Positions 52,167-61,787 of a stretch of DNA of 64,000 nt are shown one piece after another; positions within the stretch are counted from its first letter, which is position 1; the number at the start of each line of letters is the position of its first letter. The notes beneath the pieces are model-generated. The model was not told where the DNA came from, searched no databases, and was given only the letters and a program-made list of their open reading frames with translations. Source of the stretch: JBEEOW01 sp041191405 (GTDB lineage: Bacteria > Bacteroidota > Bacteroidia > Cytophagales > UBA9547); NCBI GenBank assembly GCA_041191405.1, contig JBEEOW010000001.1, forward strand, positions 198,050-262,049, written 5' to 3'. A program made the position numbers and the translations under genes.

Positions 52167-52472
52167 ATGAAATTGCAAATACATTCGGTTCATTTTGATG
52201 CTGATCAAAAATTGTTAGATTTTGTTCAAAAAAAATTAGACAAATTACATACTTTCTATGATAGAATAATTGATGGAGAGGTGTTTTTGAAGCTAGAAAA
52301 AAATGACGTGGAGAACAAATTGGTGGAGGTTAAATTGAATGTACCTGGAGCAAATTTATTCGTTAAAATACAAGCAAGAACATTTGAAGCTGCAACTGAT
52401 GAAGCAATTGATGCTTTGCAGAAGCAAGTTATTAGACATAAAGAAAAACAAATTACATCACATACGGTATAA
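52167..52472 (+). CDS. hpf: ribosome hibernation-promoting factor (HPF/RaiA family, short form)
   Basis: The 101-residue protein fits the HPF/YfiA fold: IHSVHFDADQKLLDFVQKKL, KLHTFYDRIIDGEVFL, and the basic helix EAIDALQKQVIRHKEK. It binds the 30S decoding region in stationary phase and blocks translation. It is the short form without the C-terminal dimerising domain. It lies 42 bases behind xerC and is closed by a hairpin. Confidence 0.94.
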   Translation: MKLQIHSVHFDADQKLLDFVQKKLDKLHTFYDRIIDGEVFLKLEKNDVENKLVEVKLNVPGANLFVKIQARTFEAATDEAIDALQKQVIRHKEKQITSHTV

Positions 52473-52509
52473 TTCGTTTTCAAAATTACAAATTGGGGTT
52501 TGTTAATTT

Positions 52510-52547
52510 AAATCGGTTTCTTTACTCACGTAAAGAGCCGATTTTTT
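52510..52547 (+). terminator. terminator after hpf
   Basis: AAATCGG (52510-52516) pairs with CCGATTT (52538-52544), enclosing an inner stem TCTTTAC/GTAAAGA, followed by T residues. Confidence 0.8.
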
Positions 52548-52594
52548 ATTTTTAGCAATTATATGTATTTTAGCCATATCAATTCCATAAATGC

Positions 52595-52615
52595 TAAGTA
52601 CTGAGTACAAAGTAT
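52595..52615. repeat. short heptamer-phased stretch upstream of the TolC-like gene
   Basis: TAAGTAC, TGAGTAC, AAAGTAT in 7-bp phase. Only three units, so this may be chance; it is listed because the same period recurs at other junctions. Confidence 0.35.
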
Positions 52616-52646
52616 GTAATCAAACATTTGGTATGAACCATTTTCT

Positions 52647-53993
52647 ATGAGAGAATTTTGTATAATTATTAGTGTTTTATTTCAAATTCAAGCAATTGCG
52701 CAAGTAAAGCAATTAACTTTAAATAATGCTATTGAAAGTTTTTTACAGAATAATTATCAAATTAAAATACTTCAAAATCAAGCTCAAATTGCAAATAATA
52801 ATAATACTTTTTCAAATGCAGGTAGAGCTCCAAGTATAAATTTTATAGCTTCTCAAACTAATTCATTTATTAATCAAAAACCAGCAAACCCTTTTGCTTT
52901 GGCAGGTAAAAATTTAAGTGATAACCTTAATGCACAAGTGGATGTGCAATGGACGCTATTTAATGGAAATAAAGTAAATATTCAGAAAAGTTACTTAACT
53001 TATTTAGCTCAACAATCAGAGGGGAATGTTACGCTTTTGATTCAGAATCAATTACAAAATTTAATTCAAGCATATAGATTAGCTTTATATGAGCAACAAA
53101 AACTTGAAATAAGAAAAGAAATGCTATCGCTTTCATTAAAACGATTTGAGTATGCAAGTTTAAAGAAAGAATACGGTCAATTTACATCTTTTGATATACT
53201 ACAAGAAAAATCATCATTAATGAATGATTCAATTGCTTATGAACAACAAAATATGGTTTTACAGAATGCACGTAAAAAATTGTTTTTGATTATGGCTACA
53301 GAATTTATTGATAATGTATTTTTAAGCGATTCTTTAAAATTAGATAAAAATGTAGGTTTTGATTTAAATTCATTGAAAGAAAAAGCAAATAAAGATAATC
53401 AAAATATTAAAAATCAATTTCTTGCCTTACAAATTGCAAAAACTAACACTGATTTAGCAAAAAGTAATTCAGCTGCTCAAATATTAATGAATACGGGTAT
53501 AAATGGTACTTATAATACTTTGTCAGCACGATTTCCTACAGATAGAACATTTTCAAATTTTCAAAATAGAACAATTTCAGGTTATGCAACAGGTGCTTAT
53601 TTGAATTTCTCATTAAGATATAATTTATATAATGGTTCGCAAGTAAAAAGAACAATTCAAAATGCTGTTTTACAAGAGAAAAATGCTGAAACAAGTTTGC
53701 AAGAAATGAATTTTCAACTGAATTTAAATTTAGAAAATGTTTATAACCAATATCTTTCGCAAAAAAAAATATACAGAATCATAGGTGAAAATGTAAATAA
53801 TTCATATCAAATTTGGCAAATTGCTAATGAAAAATATAAACAAGGTTTAATTAATAGTATTGACATAAGAACGATACAATTAAATTATTTAAATAACAAT
53901 TTAATGTATTTGGATGCTTTAATTGATATTTTGGATTTAGAATTAGAATTAACTAAACTTTCTGGAGGCTTAATGCAAAGTAATGACAAATAA
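52647..53993 (+). CDS. TolC-family outer-membrane efflux protein
   Basis: A signal peptide (cleavage near QAIAQ) leads a 448-residue protein with the two-fold repeat of TolC: long helices rich in Gln, Asn and Leu and the pattern LTLNNAIESFLQNNYQIKIL at the start. The second half (around residue 335) repeats the outer-membrane strand region YATGAYLNFSLRYNLYNG. TolC-type trimers form the outer channel of tripartite pumps or type I secretion. No membrane-fusion or inner-membrane pump gene is adjacent, so the substrate is unknown. The stop overlaps the nadD start by 11 bases. Confidence 0.88.
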   Translation: MREFCIIISVLFQIQAIAQVKQLTLNNAIESFLQNNYQIKILQNQAQIANNNNTFSNAGRAPSINFIASQTNSFINQKPANPFALAGKNLSDNLNAQVDVQWTLFNGNKVNIQKSYLTYLAQQSEGNVTLLIQNQLQNLIQAYRLALYEQQKLEIRKEMLSLSLKRFEYASLKKEYGQFTSFDILQEKSSLMNDSIAYEQQNMVLQNARKKLFLIMATEFIDNVFLSDSLKLDKNVGFDLNSLKEKANKDNQNIKNQFLALQIAKTNTDLAKSNSAAQILMNTGINGTYNTLSARFPTDRTFSNFQNRTISGYATGAYLNFSLRYNLYNGSQVKRTIQNAVLQEKNAETSLQEMNFQLNLNLENVYNQYLSQKKIYRIIGENVNNSYQIWQIANEKYKQGLINSIDIRTIQLNYLNNNLMYLDALIDILDLELELTKLSGGLMQSNDK

Positions 53994-54567
53994 TAAAAAA
54001 CAAATAGGGTTATTATTTGGGTCATTTAACCCAATCCATATTGGTCATTTACTTATTGCTGAGGGAGTTTTGAATTCAGGCTTAGTTGATGAGGTTTGGA
54101 TGGTAGTTTCGCCTCATAACCCTTTTAAAAGTACCGAAGATTTAGCTCCGGAAATCGATAGACTAGCAATGGTTGATATTGCAATTGCTGACAATCCAAA
54201 AATCAAACTTTGTGATATTGAATTATATTTACCCAAACCAAGTTACACTTATTTTACATTAGAAAATTTATATCAAAAATATCCTCAATTTGATTTTCGA
54301 TTATTGATGGGGGAGGATAACTTGAGTAAATTTCATCATTGGCGAGAATTTGAGACTATTTTAAAAAATGCATCTCCAATTGTATATCCTAGACCTGGCG
54401 CTGAAAAGGGACCATTGCATTCCCACCCAAATATTACTTTGTTAAACATGCCTTTAATGGATATTTCTGCAACTTATATCAGAGATATTATTAAAGATAA
54501 AAAATCATTGAAGTATTTGTTAAATGAAAAGGTTGCTGACTATATAATTGAAAAAAAAATATTTTAA
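53983..54567 (+). CDS. nadD: nicotinate-nucleotide adenylyltransferase
   Basis: The 194-residue protein has the nucleotidyltransferase motif GLLFGSFNPIHIGHLLIAEG (GxFxPxHxGH) and the C-terminal ISATYIRDIIKDKKSLKYLL, which corresponds to the ISSTxIR motif. WMVVSPHNPFK and FRLLMGEDNLSKFHHW are typical of NadD. It makes deamido-NAD from nicotinate mononucleotide and ATP. The start overlaps the TolC-like gene. A diverged copy of its 3' end lies about 640 bases downstream. Confidence 0.95.
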   Translation: MTNNKKQIGLLFGSFNPIHIGHLLIAEGVLNSGLVDEVWMVVSPHNPFKSTEDLAPEIDRLAMVDIAIADNPKIKLCDIELYLPKPSYTYFTLENLYQKYPQFDFRLLMGEDNLSKFHHWREFETILKNASPIVYPRPGAEKGPLHSHPNITLLNMPLMDISATYIRDIIKDKKSLKYLLNEKVADYIIEKKIF

Positions 54568-54578
54568 TAATATTCTGT

Positions 54579-55088
54579 ATGTTAAAACCTTATAATTTAA
54601 ATTGTTATATAACTACAAGTACATTGCTTATTTTTTTCTTATTATTTCTTCTTTTTGGTTTCAACTTTCCTGAAAATATGAAAGTTGAAAAATCAATTAT
54701 TAAAAATGATACAATTATTTCAATTTTCCCTTTTAGTATGTATAATGAGAATGGAAATGCTACTGTAACAGCAATAAAAAATTATAAAAGTGGAAAATTA
54801 ATTAATTCAAAATTCATTATTGAACTAAAAAAGTTCAAAAGTTATAATTTAATAAAAGAAATATCGATGTCGGATCTTATTATTTTAAATAAAAATAATC
54901 CAAAAGGTTTGAAATATCTTAAAAATGCACAAATTGAAAATATCAAATTTGCATTTGTAAGGTGTAATACACTTTATTTTAACATAAATTTAATTAATAC
55001 TATTGATAAATCTAATGTTGATGTTAAATTGAATTTATTTTTTCAAACTAATAAAAAGGGTGTGTTATATCATGGTATTATTGAATGA
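54579..55088 (+). CDS. membrane-anchored protein of unknown function
   Basis: The 169-residue protein has an N-terminal membrane helix (about 12-33, LLIFFLLFLLFGFNF) and a lysine- and isoleucine-rich remainder, probably periplasmic, with strands such as DTIISIFPFSMYNENGNATV. No known domain is recognised. It starts 11 bases after nadD and is enclosed between nadD and a partial second copy of the nadD 3' end, so it may have arrived or been duplicated together with that fragment. It is even more AT-rich than its neighbours. Confidence 0.6.
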   Translation: MLKPYNLNCYITTSTLLIFFLLFLLFGFNFPENMKVEKSIIKNDTIISIFPFSMYNENGNATVTAIKNYKSGKLINSKFIIELKKFKSYNLIKEISMSDLIILNKNNPKGLKYLKNAQIENIKFAFVRCNTLYFNINLINTIDKSNVDVKLNLFFQTNKKGVLYHGIIE

Positions 55089-55208
55089 TTTTTTTCAATT
55101 TTTACTTACCAGTCACTGCATTTTCTCCAGATTTCAATTTACAATAAAACCTTTCCAAGTTAATTTATAGGTAATTTTGATTGTGAAATTTTGTATAATC
55201 ACCCCAAT

Positions 55209-55343
55209 ATGAACATGCCACATATTTCATTAATGGATATTTTTGCAACTTATATCGTAAATATTATTAAAGATAAAAAATCATTAAGGTATTTGGTGAA
55301 TGAAAAGGTGGTTGAATATATAAATAAGAATAACTTGTTTTGA
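55209..55343 (+). pseudogene. partial duplicate of the nadD 3' end
   Basis: From ATG 55209 to TGA 55341 a 44-residue frame reads MNMPHISLMDIFATYIVNII, KDKKSLRYLVNEKVVEYI. This is parallel to the NadD C-terminus (NMPLMDISATYIRDII, KDKKSLKYLLNEKVADYI). The DNA shares long identical runs such as ATTATTAAAGATAAAAAATC. The copy lacks the catalytic N-terminal domain and has lost the conserved Arg of the ISATYIR motif, so it cannot be an active enzyme. A short peptide could still be made. Confidence 0.8.
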
Positions 55344-55359
55344 TTAAATATATAGCATA

Positions 55360-55388
55360 AAAAAAGCCTCGACATTCGAGGCTTTTTT
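55360..55388. terminator. bidirectional terminator between nadD region and PKD cargo gene
   Basis: A 13-bp perfect stem (55360-55372 with 55376-55388, loop CAT) has A- and T-runs on its ends, between convergent genes. Confidence 0.9.
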
Positions 55389-55392
55389 GTAA

Positions 55393-58300
55393 TTACTTAA
55401 TCAGGTTTATATATCCTTCTTGAACGATTTCTTTATCTCTCCAATCAAGTGCTTTTACTTTGTAAACGTACACATCACTGTTTTGATATTCACCTTTGAA
55501 AGTACCATCCCAACCATGATTCATATTGTTTGAACTAAAAATTAATTCTCCCCATCTATTAAATATTTGATAGGTAATTAATTGTTTTACTCCCCATCCT
55601 TCAACATAAATTATGTCGTTGTTACCATCACCATTCGGGGTAAATGTGGTTGGAAGTTTAACAAAAGTTTCAGGTCTAACTGTAATACCAAATTCTGAAT
55701 TTTTATTAAAACAGCCAAGTTTATCAGTTATGTTTAAAGTATAGACTATGTCTTTTAATGGATATACAAGTGGTGTATTACATGTATCGCAAATGCCAAA
55801 TAATTGGGGCGACCAATTGAAATTGTAAATATTGTTTGGTTTTGTAGCTGGTAAGGTTACAGGGTCTCCTATAACTATTGTTGTATCCCATCTATTATAT
55901 TGAATTGGTTCAACTATTTCTGCCACAACATTTGTAGTATCACCACAACTATTACTATCTACTTCAATTACTTCGTATGATTTTGATTTTAGTAGTGTTG
56001 CAATTGGGTTGTAAATACTATCATTATTTAAACCTGTGCTTGGACTCCATTTATATTTACTCCTTAGTTTGTGATTATTTACAAACATAGATAAGGTTTG
56101 ACCTTGGCAAACTGTATCTGTTGATACAATTAATATCGGGTTTTTATAAACAAATATATCTTTTCTAATGGTGTCAACACATTGGTATTGATCATTTGTT
56201 ATAGCTAGAGAAACAGTATATTTTCCAGGATTAGCGTATTGATGAACAGGGGTTGAATCAGTGCTAGAAGTTATTCCATCACCAAAATTCCACATATAAG
56301 TGCTTGCAAGTTGAGATCTATTAAATAATCGGAAGCCTCCTTCTGAAAAACAAATACTTGAATCTTTGGCAATACTATCAGGAATGGATCTGTTTTTTCT
56401 ATTAAAGTCGGCTATGATTTTATAAATATTAACATCTTTGTTTGGATATCTAGGGCATTGTTTATCTGGACCAAACACAACCAATTTTACTTTTACAGTT
56501 CCTTGAGCTGGGTGATAATTAAACTTATGAGTTACTTGACCAATATTGTCTACAGAATTTCCATCGCCAAAATCCCATGCATAACTCACAACCTGAGAAG
56601 TATCTTTAATGCTAAAGTTTATTTCACTTCCTTTACAAATAGAAGTTTTATCCATATCGAAATTTCCTCTTGGGTCATATAACTTAATTTCTTTGATTAA
56701 GGTATCTGAACATCCAAAAGAAGTACTTACTGAATGGAATATTTGATATGTTCCCCTTTGTAGTGATATTTGATAAGTTGGGTTTGATATTGTAGGTTGA
56801 GATGTATTTAATACTTTCCAAACTTGAGTTATAGGAGAGTTAGAGTTAGAGTTATCAGTAAATGTAATTGGACTTGGCGCACATAAAACCTTGATAGTAT
56901 CAACATTACTATAAAAATTTGCAGTAGGGTACGATTGCATATTTACCGTAAGCGAATCCGAACCTTTACAACCCGTTGCTTTTTCATCGTAGTTTAATTT
57001 TATTTTATAAGAATTAACTGATGAATAATATACTTTATTTAATTGTTTATTACTTGTCGTACTATTTCCAAAATCCCAATTGAAATTTAAGCTTGAATTC
57101 CCTTGGAAAAAATCATTTGCTGAAACTGTTATTGTGTCGCCAAAACAAATTGAATTGTCACTCACATCAATATTTGTAATTGGTTTGTAATATGATATTG
57201 TAATGTTAGTATCTTTTACACAACCTATTTTGTCTGTTAAAGTTAATTTTACAGGATATGTTGAACCTATTTGAGGCGAAGTTGTATAAGTGTGGGTTGT
57301 ATTTGCAATCAAAGCTGATTGATTATCTCCAAAATCCCAATTCCATGAAGTTATTAATGTGTCTCCAATAGAATTATCTTTAAATGTAACTATGCTAGGG
57401 TTACAAATTAATTTTTTGTCAACTGATGCATTAATGTTTATATCAAATACTTTTATTTTTTTAGAAATCGTATCTGTACATCCATTGTCATCTTTAACTA
57501 TTAATTTAATAGATTGATTTCCTGCTTTAGTAAAATTGAATGATGCTGTATCATATTTTGATGTATAAGGTCTTCTGTCTTCAGAAGGAAATTGCCATGA
57601 ATAATTTGCATTACAATTTGTTCCAACATCAATTGATTTTTTTGCATCAAAAATATATGGTTGTTTGATACAAAGTAAACTATCAGAATTAAACTTTGCT
57701 TGAACATTTCTTACTTTAATATTTTCAGTAATAAATTTAGCAGGGCAACCGTCTAATGGTACCGTTAGTAAAGTAATAGTATAATCCCCTGTATTTGAAT
57801 AGTTATGAATTGGGTTATCTAAATTTGAAATTGTGGTATTGTCTCCAAAATCCCATGTGATATTTGCATTACCTAAAGATTTATTTTTAAAATTAAAGCT
57901 TGATGGAGAACTACATAATGCATAATAATCAATTTTAGGAATTGCACCTTTAACATTTATAATATTTGATTTTGTAAGTTTACTTATGCATCCATTATAA
58001 TCTAAATCGATTGAAATATCTTGAGGTCCAACAGTGTTTCTATATGCCCAATCTAAACTAGTTTGGTTACTACAATGAAATGTTCTATTGTCTTCAGCAT
58101 TAATATGGTATCCATCAACTTTTGATGATTGTTTAGTAATATCGATTGTAAAAAGTTCACCAGTACAAACTTCATTTTTGCTAACTGTAAAATCTATTTC
58201 GCTAGATATATTGTTTCCGGCTTGAATTAATTGAACATAAGAAGTGTCTTTACACCCCTTTTCGGTAGTTACAATTAATTTTGCATTATATTCTCCAGGG

Positions 58301-59841
58301 TTTACATAAGTATGCGAAACTGGATTGTTTATTGCATTTATTTGATTTGGAGAACCATCACCAAAAATCCATTCCCACTGAATTATTTTATTTTTACTAA
58401 AAGTTGTGCTTGAGTCTGAGAATGTTACATCTAAAGGAACACAACCTTTATTTTTATTTGGAAAAATTAAAGCATTTGGTCTCCAAAGAGTATCGTTAAT
58501 TTGAATGTTACTTTTACAACCTGAAGATAATGATTTAGCATAAACTCCTATGGTGTTAGATTCAAGTTTGTTTACAGAATATATTTTATCAGCTGCACTA
58601 CTGTAACGAACAAGGGTTACAGATTGGGCGGAATCATGTGGTTGGAATTTGTAATCTGAACCAAAAGATGTCCATTTATATTTTGTATTTTGATTTTTAG
58701 TAATTGCAGTATAACTAAAAGTTGTTCCATTTTCGCATGAAAAAGTAGGTTGTGACTGAATCTCAACATCGAAATCTTCTACATAAATGTTGGCTGTATC
58801 TAAAGTTTTGCATTGTCCATTAAAAGAGGTGACTTCAAGTATTATTTGTTTATTTCCATCAAAGCTATAAAAAACAGAATCATCTTTCAAAAATGAAAAA
58901 GTTTTTGGTGTGAAATAGTTATTTGTTGTAGCATCATTTCCAAAACTCCATTTTATTATTCCTTGTGAATTGGTACTTACACGCACAGCTGAATTAACAC
59001 AAACAGAATCTTGATTTAAAGTAATATTAGCTGAAGGTTTACCAACACTAACATTAGAATAAAAACTTGAACTACAACCTTGTATACCTGTATAGTTTAC
59101 AGTTAAAGAAGGATAAAAATTGCCGTTTTTAAATGTCTTTTTCCCAGGATTTGCAACTCTTGCAGTATCTCCATTTTTAAATACCCATAAGTAATTTAAT
59201 GGTTTTACTCCTGTAGATGTGGAACTGTAAGTTATGTCAATTGTTGAATCACATGTAAGTGTATTTGTTGGAGATGTATTAAAACTTGCAACAGGAGATG
59301 ATATTACTTCAATAGCTTCGGTTTTAATCACGGTTTGATTACAAGTTGGCATTTCAGTATTTATTTTCAAGGTAATATCATATTTACCTGTATTTAAAAA
59401 TGAATGTGAAACACTATTGCCATTCCCTCCAGTTCCATCTCCAAAAACCCAAACATAATCAAGTACTTTAATATTAGAATTTAATATTGTTGTATTGGTA
59501 AATGTGGTGTTTAATGGAGAACAGCCAATATTTTGTGAGATTGAAAAGGTAATAGTAGGTTTGTCATAAACATTGATTAATAATGTACCTACAACTTTAC
59601 CGGTTTCTGATTCTTTAAGCGTCACAGTATAATTACCAGACTTCAAATATTGATTGCTTGTAATTTGGTCATATGAAAAACTTCCATCACCAAAATCCCA
59701 AAAATAACCTACACTTGAATTTGGAGCTTGAAAATTAACCTTTAAAGGTACACAACCATAAGTAATATCCGATGTTTGTGCGTAAGTGTTTAAATATGAT
59801 AACGTTAAAATGGTAATTATACTTAATAAGTACTTTTTCAT
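55393..59841 (-). CDS. PKD-domain T9SS type B cargo protein
   Basis: The ATG at 59841 (MKKYLLSIITILTLSYLNTY) gives a signal peptide cleaved near TYAQ; an upstream in-frame codon at 59910 is rejected. The 1482-residue protein carries at least eight PKD domains, each marked by a W-FGDG/FGDN/FGNS loop (WDFGDGSFSYDQ, WVFGDGTGGN, WIFGDGSPNQ, WDFGDNTTISN, WDFGDNQSA, WDFGNSTTSN, WDFGDGNSVDN, WNFGDGITSS). Other Ig-like units lie between. The C-terminus is a CHU_C type B sorting domain (TTFTPNGDGNNDIIYVEG, YQIFNRWGELIFSS). It should be exported by the type IX system to the surface, probably with the divergently encoded PorP/SprF as partner. Confidence 0.93.
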   Translation of the reverse strand: MKKYLLSIITILTLSYLNTYAQTSDITYGCVPLKVNFQAPNSSVGYFWDFGDGSFSYDQITSNQYLKSGNYTVTLKESETGKVVGTLLINVYDKPTITFSISQNIGCSPLNTTFTNTTILNSNIKVLDYVWVFGDGTGGNGNSVSHSFLNTGKYDITLKINTEMPTCNQTVIKTEAIEVISSPVASFNTSPTNTLTCDSTIDITYSSTSTGVKPLNYLWVFKNGDTARVANPGKKTFKNGNFYPSLTVNYTGIQGCSSSFYSNVSVGKPSANITLNQDSVCVNSAVRVSTNSQGIIKWSFGNDATTNNYFTPKTFSFLKDDSVFYSFDGNKQIILEVTSFNGQCKTLDTANIYVEDFDVEIQSQPTFSCENGTTFSYTAITKNQNTKYKWTSFGSDYKFQPHDSAQSVTLVRYSSAADKIYSVNKLESNTIGVYAKSLSSGCKSNIQINDTLWRPNALIFPNKNKGCVPLDVTFSDSSTTFSKNKIIQWEWIFGDGSPNQINAINNPVSHTYVNPGEYNAKLIVTTEKGCKDTSYVQLIQAGNNISSEIDFTVSKNEVCTGELFTIDITKQSSKVDGYHINAEDNRTFHCSNQTSLDWAYRNTVGPQDISIDLDYNGCISKLTKSNIINVKGAIPKIDYYALCSSPSSFNFKNKSLGNANITWDFGDNTTISNLDNPIHNYSNTGDYTITLLTVPLDGCPAKFITENIKVRNVQAKFNSDSLLCIKQPYIFDAKKSIDVGTNCNANYSWQFPSEDRRPYTSKYDTASFNFTKAGNQSIKLIVKDDNGCTDTISKKIKVFDININASVDKKLICNPSIVTFKDNSIGDTLITSWNWDFGDNQSALIANTTHTYTTSPQIGSTYPVKLTLTDKIGCVKDTNITISYYKPITNIDVSDNSICFGDTITVSANDFFQGNSSLNFNWDFGNSTTSNKQLNKVYYSSVNSYKIKLNYDEKATGCKGSDSLTVNMQSYPTANFYSNVDTIKVLCAPSPITFTDNSNSNSPITQVWKVLNTSQPTISNPTYQISLQRGTYQIFHSVSTSFGCSDTLIKEIKLYDPRGNFDMDKTSICKGSEINFSIKDTSQVVSYAWDFGDGNSVDNIGQVTHKFNYHPAQGTVKVKLVVFGPDKQCPRYPNKDVNIYKIIADFNRKNRSIPDSIAKDSSICFSEGGFRLFNRSQLASTYMWNFGDGITSSTDSTPVHQYANPGKYTVSLAITNDQYQCVDTIRKDIFVYKNPILIVSTDTVCQGQTLSMFVNNHKLRSKYKWSPSTGLNNDSIYNPIATLLKSKSYEVIEVDSNSCGDTTNVVAEIVEPIQYNRWDTTIVIGDPVTLPATKPNNIYNFNWSPQLFGICDTCNTPLVYPLKDIVYTLNITDKLGCFNKNSEFGITVRPETFVKLPTTFTPNGDGNNDIIYVEGWGVKQLITYQIFNRWGELIFSSNNMNHGWDGTFKGEYQNSDVYVYKVKALDWRDKEIVQEGYINLIK

Positions 59842-59877
59842 CTGAAAATAATAGTGATAATTGTTAATAGTATTTTG

Positions 59878-59910
59878 CAAATCTAATAAATAAGATTTAG
59901 TTTTACGCAA
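59878..59910 (-). promoter_or_regulatory. promoter of the PKD cargo gene
   Basis: On the reverse strand TTG (59910-59908), a 22-base spacer and TAGATTTG (59885-59878) fit the consensus with a slightly long spacer, 36 bases before the ATG. Confidence 0.5.
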
Positions 59911-59943
59911 TAATTATTAAACTTCATATTAGTTTTTTGCATT

Positions 59944-60744
59944 GTGAGACACTTAAGTTTGAAAAATAGGTTCTTTTTAATATTGAATATTATCTTATTA
60001 TTATGTATAAGTAATATTCTTTGTGCAGGTATAAAAAAAGACTCAATAACTCCTTTACCTACATTAAATAAAAAGTTTTTAATAGTAGCTCATGTTGCAT
60101 TGGATGGTAGTGGGGCGATGGGAATTACGGAGATCAGTATTAGAAATTCAATTGGTAATTTAAATAATTACTGGAATAAAATTGGTGTTAGTTTTGAACT
60201 TTGTGAGTTAAAAACAATAGCAAATTACAGGTACGATACTCTTATTTCACAAGCAAGAGAACAAGAACTTTTAGCAAATTTTGTTATTCCAGACAGGATA
60301 AATATTTTTTATGTAGATTCCATAAAAGATGCAGCAGGTAAGGCATCATTAGGTGGTATAACAAGCAGTACAAATGTTGGTATTTGGTTAGAAAAAGGTT
60401 CGACAGGAGCAATTATACATGAAATGGGACATTTTTGGGGATTAAAACACACATTCGATAATGATATTCCTGAAAATCCAGACCATTCAAATTGTGCAAC
60501 AGCAGGTGATGGAGTTTGTGATACGCCAGTTGACCCTTATATAAAATCTTTAGATGAAGAAGGGTATTATTTAAATTATAGCTGTGTTTTTATAAATAAG
60601 GATAAAGATGCAAATGGAAATTATTTTGATCCAGATGCCTTTAATATAATGAGTTATTATAGTTGTGGAACATGTATGAAGTTTACGAATGGGCAATACA
60701 TAAAAATGGTAGAAACCTATTCAGCAAAGAAAACTAAATGGTAA
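59944..60744 (+). CDS. M43 family (pappalysin-like) zinc metalloprotease
   Basis: A signal peptide (FLILNIILLLCISNILCAG) leads a 266-residue protein whose zinc motif is IIHEMGHFWGLKH (HExxHxxGxxH, near residues 158-170), with the Met-turn in FNIMSYYSC. Cysteines flanking the motif (HSNCATAGDGVCDTP, YSCVF, SCGTCM) suggest disulfides and calcium loops as in ulilysin-type M43 proteases. It cleaves proteins outside the cytoplasm; the substrate is unknown. It starts with GTG and carries no sorting domain. It is the first gene of a PorP/SprF and OmpA operon and diverges from the PKD cargo gene. Confidence 0.9.
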   Translation: MRHLSLKNRFFLILNIILLLCISNILCAGIKKDSITPLPTLNKKFLIVAHVALDGSGAMGITEISIRNSIGNLNNYWNKIGVSFELCELKTIANYRYDTLISQAREQELLANFVIPDRINIFYVDSIKDAAGKASLGGITSSTNVGIWLEKGSTGAIIHEMGHFWGLKHTFDNDIPENPDHSNCATAGDGVCDTPVDPYIKSLDEEGYYLNYSCVFINKDKDANGNYFDPDAFNIMSYYSCGTCMKFTNGQYIKMVETYSAKKTKW

Positions 60745-60765
60745 TATTTTATATTTGATAAAGTT

Positions 60766-61758
60766 GTGAAAAATTTATTTTACTTAATTATTTTAATTTT
60801 TGTAGTAACAAATTTAAATGCTCAAGATGTTCATTTGTCTCAATACTACACATCTAATCAATCATTAAATCCTGCTTTAACAGGTGTATATAAAGGTGAT
60901 TATAGAGCAGTTTTAAATTATAGAAGTCAATGGAGGCAAGTAGTTGACCCAATTACAACTTCAATGTTTTCTTTAGAAAAAAGATTGGTACATTTTACTA
61001 ATGAATTTGGAATTGGTTTCATTTTAATAAATGATAGATTAACAACTTATGGTGTTAATACTAATAAATTTATGTTAAGTGGAGCTTATAGAAAAAAACT
61101 TAATAAAAATACATTTGGATTAGGATTTCAAGGTGGATATGTTAACAGAAGTACTGATTTAAATAATCAAACTTTTCCTGGACAATGGAATTATGGAAAT
61201 GGAACTTTTGATCCAACTATTTCAAATAATGAAAATACACTTCAAGAAAATAAGTCATATATAGTTTTAAACACAGGTTTGTTTTATTCTAGACAAATTG
61301 GGTTGAAAACATTTAATTTTAATTATGGATTATTTAATGTCAATAATCCTAATTATGGTTTTGTTTCAAGCAAAGAAAAATTGCCATTTAGACATGTTGT
61401 TGTTTCTAACATTCAAATACCATTAAATAGCTCTTTGTCAATTACTCCAAGATTGCTTTATATGACTACCCAAAAAGCAAGTGATATAATTTTATCAGCA
61501 AATGCTTTAAGGAAAATGAATCAAGATTTGTCATTAATGTTGGGTTTAGGAATAAGAGGCGGTTCTGTAAATAGTGACGCAGCCATAGCTTATGGAGGTT
61601 TTAATTATAAAAGATTTGAAACTGGGATAAGTTTTGATTTCAACTTGTCACAATTAAGTAAGGATACTCCCCGAAAATCTGTTTGGGAAATATCTTTAAT
61701 TTATACTACACCAAACAGAACAATTGATAAATCAACAATCAATTGCGATAGATACTAA
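60766..61758 (+). CDS. PorP/SprF family type IX secretion membrane protein
   Basis: The 330-residue protein has a signal peptide (VVTNLNAQ) and the hallmark beginning DVHLSQYYTSNQSLNPALTG, then DYRAVLNYRSQWRQV and a row of beta strands ending in EISLIYTTP. PorP/SprF proteins are outer-membrane barrels that bind type B cargo such as SprB and hold it on the surface. The GTG start lies 21 bases after the protease stop. The next gene is PorE-like. Together with the divergent PKD type B protein this is the standard cargo-partner arrangement. Confidence 0.93.
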   Translation: MKNLFYLIILIFVVTNLNAQDVHLSQYYTSNQSLNPALTGVYKGDYRAVLNYRSQWRQVVDPITTSMFSLEKRLVHFTNEFGIGFILINDRLTTYGVNTNKFMLSGAYRKKLNKNTFGLGFQGGYVNRSTDLNNQTFPGQWNYGNGTFDPTISNNENTLQENKSYIVLNTGLFYSRQIGLKTFNFNYGLFNVNNPNYGFVSSKEKLPFRHVVVSNIQIPLNSSLSITPRLLYMTTQKASDIILSANALRKMNQDLSLMLGLGIRGGSVNSDAAIAYGGFNYKRFETGISFDFNLSQLSKDTPRKSVWEISLIYTTPNRTIDKSTINCDRY

Positions 61759-61787
61759 TTTCATTCAACTTATTATATTGTTTTAAA

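Noticed and set aside
60750..60757. TATATTTG as a promoter for the PorP/SprF gene
   Set aside because: It lies only 8 bases before the GTG with no -33 element, inside an evident operon; AT-rich DNA gives such matches by chance.
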